Shown here piece after piece: positions 4,512-5,600 of a stretch of 5,600 bases of DNA (position 1 is its first letter; every line of letters begins with the position of its first letter). The notes beneath the pieces were generated by a model. It was not told where the DNA came from. It ran no database searches and saw only the letters and a program-made list of their open reading frames with translations. Made by a program: the position numbers and the translations under genes. Origin of the DNA: Methanospirillum sp. (GTDB lineage: Archaea > Halobacteriota > Methanomicrobia > Methanomicrobiales > Methanospirillaceae); the NCBI GenBank assembly GCA_028695895.1, contig JAQVIE010000102.1, positions 1 through 5,600 on the forward strand. The letters run 5' to 3'.

Positions 4512-5600
4512 ATGCAGATTCAGGAGATCATCCGATCCCATGTTCTGGTAATCGGGAGCGGAGGTGCAGGAATCCGTGCTGCCATTGAGGCATCAGGATA
4601 TGGAACCTGCATCCTTGTTTCACGGACCATAGCCGGGAAAGGCGGATGTACAATCATGGCTGAAGGAGGTTATAATGCGGTGATGAACGAGGCAGACACG
4701 ATCGCCGATCACTTTGCCGACACCATGAAAGGCGGGGCATACCTCAATGACCAGGACCTGGTTCATACCCTGACTAAAGAGGCCCCTGACCGGATGCAGG
4801 ATCTTATCTCCTGGGGCGCGGTGTTTGATGTCACCGACTCCTGCACTATATGTCAGCGGCCTTTTGGAGGCCAGTGTTTTCCACGGACCTGTTATGCAGG
4901 TGACCGGACCGGACATGAAATGATGGTCACCCTTATGGAACGGCTTTATAATTCAAAGGTTCGTGTTTTTCATGAGATTGCAGTCTTTGACCTTATCGTC
5001 TCTGAAGGCAGGGTGACTGGTGCCTTGGGTCTTGACCAGAAAGGCCGGCTTTATTGTTTCCTTGCAGATGCCACTGTGCTTGCCACCGGAGGCGGGACAC
5101 GTGTATTTGATATCTCAACAAATTCCATGAGCGGGACTGGTGACGGATATGCAATGGGATGGCGTGCAGGTGCAGAACTCATCGATATGGAGCAGGTGCA
5201 GTTTCATCCGACCGGTGCAGTATACCCATGGGATGCACGTGGAAGGCTGGTTACCGAGGCAGTGAGAGGAGAAGGTGGTATTCTTAAAAACTCCCTTGGT
5301 GAGAGGTTCATGTCCAGGTATGACCCTGAACGAATGGAACTCTCAACCAGGGATGTGGTGGCACGGGCCTGTGCAACGGAGATAATGGAAGGACGAGGAA
5401 CCCCGCATGGAGGGGTATGGCTTGATGTAACTCACCTTCCTGCCAGAAGCATTGAAGAGAGGCTGCCGGTCATGCTTGAACAGTTCCTGAAGTACGGGGT
5501 TGATATCAGGACTGAACCGATGGAGGTTGCCCCTACCGCACATCACATCATGGGCGGGCTTCGCATTGATCCATACTGCCAGACCACCCTGCCATGCCTG
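4512..5600 (+). CDS. tfrA: Fumarate reductase flavoprotein subunit, TfrA-like (3' end cut by window)
   Basis: First 363 codons of an FAD subunit of the succinate dehydrogenase/fumarate reductase family. In methanogens TfrAB reduces fumarate to succinate with coenzymes M and B as thiol donors, feeding the reductive branch to 2-oxoglutarate. Visible features: dinucleotide fold VLVIGSGGAG (11-20), AEGGYNA (50-56), QRPFGG (115-120), RTCYAGDRTGHEM (125-137), FHPTG (231-235), TEAVRGEGG (248-256), GERFM (263-267), the STRD arginine (Arg280, aligning with the catalytic Arg of E. coli FrdA) and PTAHHIMGG (341-349). Cys46 stands where FrdA has the His that binds FAD covalently, so FAD is probably non-covalent. 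NadB (L-aspartate oxidase) is a relative, but QRPFGG...RTCYAGDRTGH fits the reductase/dehydrogenase group better. The frame is open upstream of 4512 (a GTG at 4503), but the ATG gives the usual N-terminus. No TfrB is in view. Confidence 0.85.
   Translation, partial: MQIQEIIRSHVLVIGSGGAGIRAAIEASGYGTCILVSRTIAGKGGCTIMAEGGYNAVMNEADTIADHFADTMKGGAYLNDQDLVHTLTKEAPDRMQDLISWGAVFDVTDSCTICQRPFGGQCFPRTCYAGDRTGHEMMVTLMERLYNSKVRVFHEIAVFDLIVSEGRVTGALGLDQKGRLYCFLADATVLATGGGTRVFDISTNSMSGTGDGYAMGWRAGAELIDMEQVQFHPTGAVYPWDARGRLVTEAVRGEGGILKNSLGERFMSRYDPERMELSTRDVVARACATEIMEGRGTPHGGVWLDVTHLPARSIEERLPVMLEQFLKYGVDIRTEPMEVAPTAHHIMGGLRIDPYCQTTLPCL

Noticed and set aside
4620..4916. Minus-strand open frame opposite the flavoprotein gene
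   Set aside because: It is antisense to a region with unmistakable FAD-family motifs in another frame.
4512..5600. L-aspartate oxidase (NadB) as the identity of the flavoprotein
   Set aside because: The segment QRPFGG...RTCYAGDRTGHEM fits fumarate reductase/succinate dehydrogenase flavoproteins, and the NadB-type REGGHS motif is absent. The missing C-terminus keeps a little doubt.
1..5600. CRISPR array, mobile element, tRNA or defence system
   Set aside because: No spaced repeats, transposase, integrase, cloverleaf or toxin/antitoxin-like small gene was seen. Nearly all sequence is accounted for by housekeeping genes.

Overview
This window reads as archaeal chromosome, most likely from a hydrogenotrophic methanogen of the Methanomicrobiales (Methanospirillum-like). 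The evidence is ribosomal protein L37e, an Sm-like archaeal protein, an MCT-1-type PUA protein, an archaeal SepF and a single-unit ZPR1 zinc-finger protein, together with an aspartate kinase of archaeal type and a TfrA-like fumarate reductase flavoprotein. Start sites use archaeal signals: GGAG or GGTG ribosome sites, TATA boxes about 25 bases upstream, and very short leaders. The order-level placement is inference from family resemblance, not a search.

Layout. Bases 1-418 (minus strand): a translation/RNA pair, LSm followed by L37e, with L37e cut at the window edge. Bases 419-550: a divergent promoter region with a TATA-like box for each direction and a perfect 6-1-6 inverted repeat between them. 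Bases 551-2008 (plus): MCT-1-like PUA protein, SepF, ZPR1 zinc-finger protein. Bases 2000-4392 (minus): lysC then purM, tightly coupled, meeting the plus-strand genes tail to tail with a 9-base overlap. Bases 4393-4511: a second divergent region. Bases 4512-5600 (plus): the first 363 codons of a fumarate reductase flavoprotein that runs off the window.

How the genes fit together. The first half is information processing and cell division: RNA binding (LSm, PUA), ribosome structure (L37e), the FtsZ membrane anchor (SepF) and a ZPR1 protein probably co-translated with SepF. The second half is central biosynthesis: aspartate to the Thr/Met/Lys families (LysC), purine ring formation (PurM) and fumarate reduction (TfrA-like). 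Aspartate is consumed and fumarate released in purine synthesis, so a metabolic link is conceivable but is only inference.

No mobile element, CRISPR array, tRNA, rRNA or clear new system is visible. The observations most worth a second look are the nearly identical 36-base DNA repeats in the two ACT domains of lysC, the dyad in the first divergent promoter, the interlocked convergent gene ends, the cysteine-rich active-site region of the flavoprotein, and the sepF-ZPR1 coupling through a TTG start.
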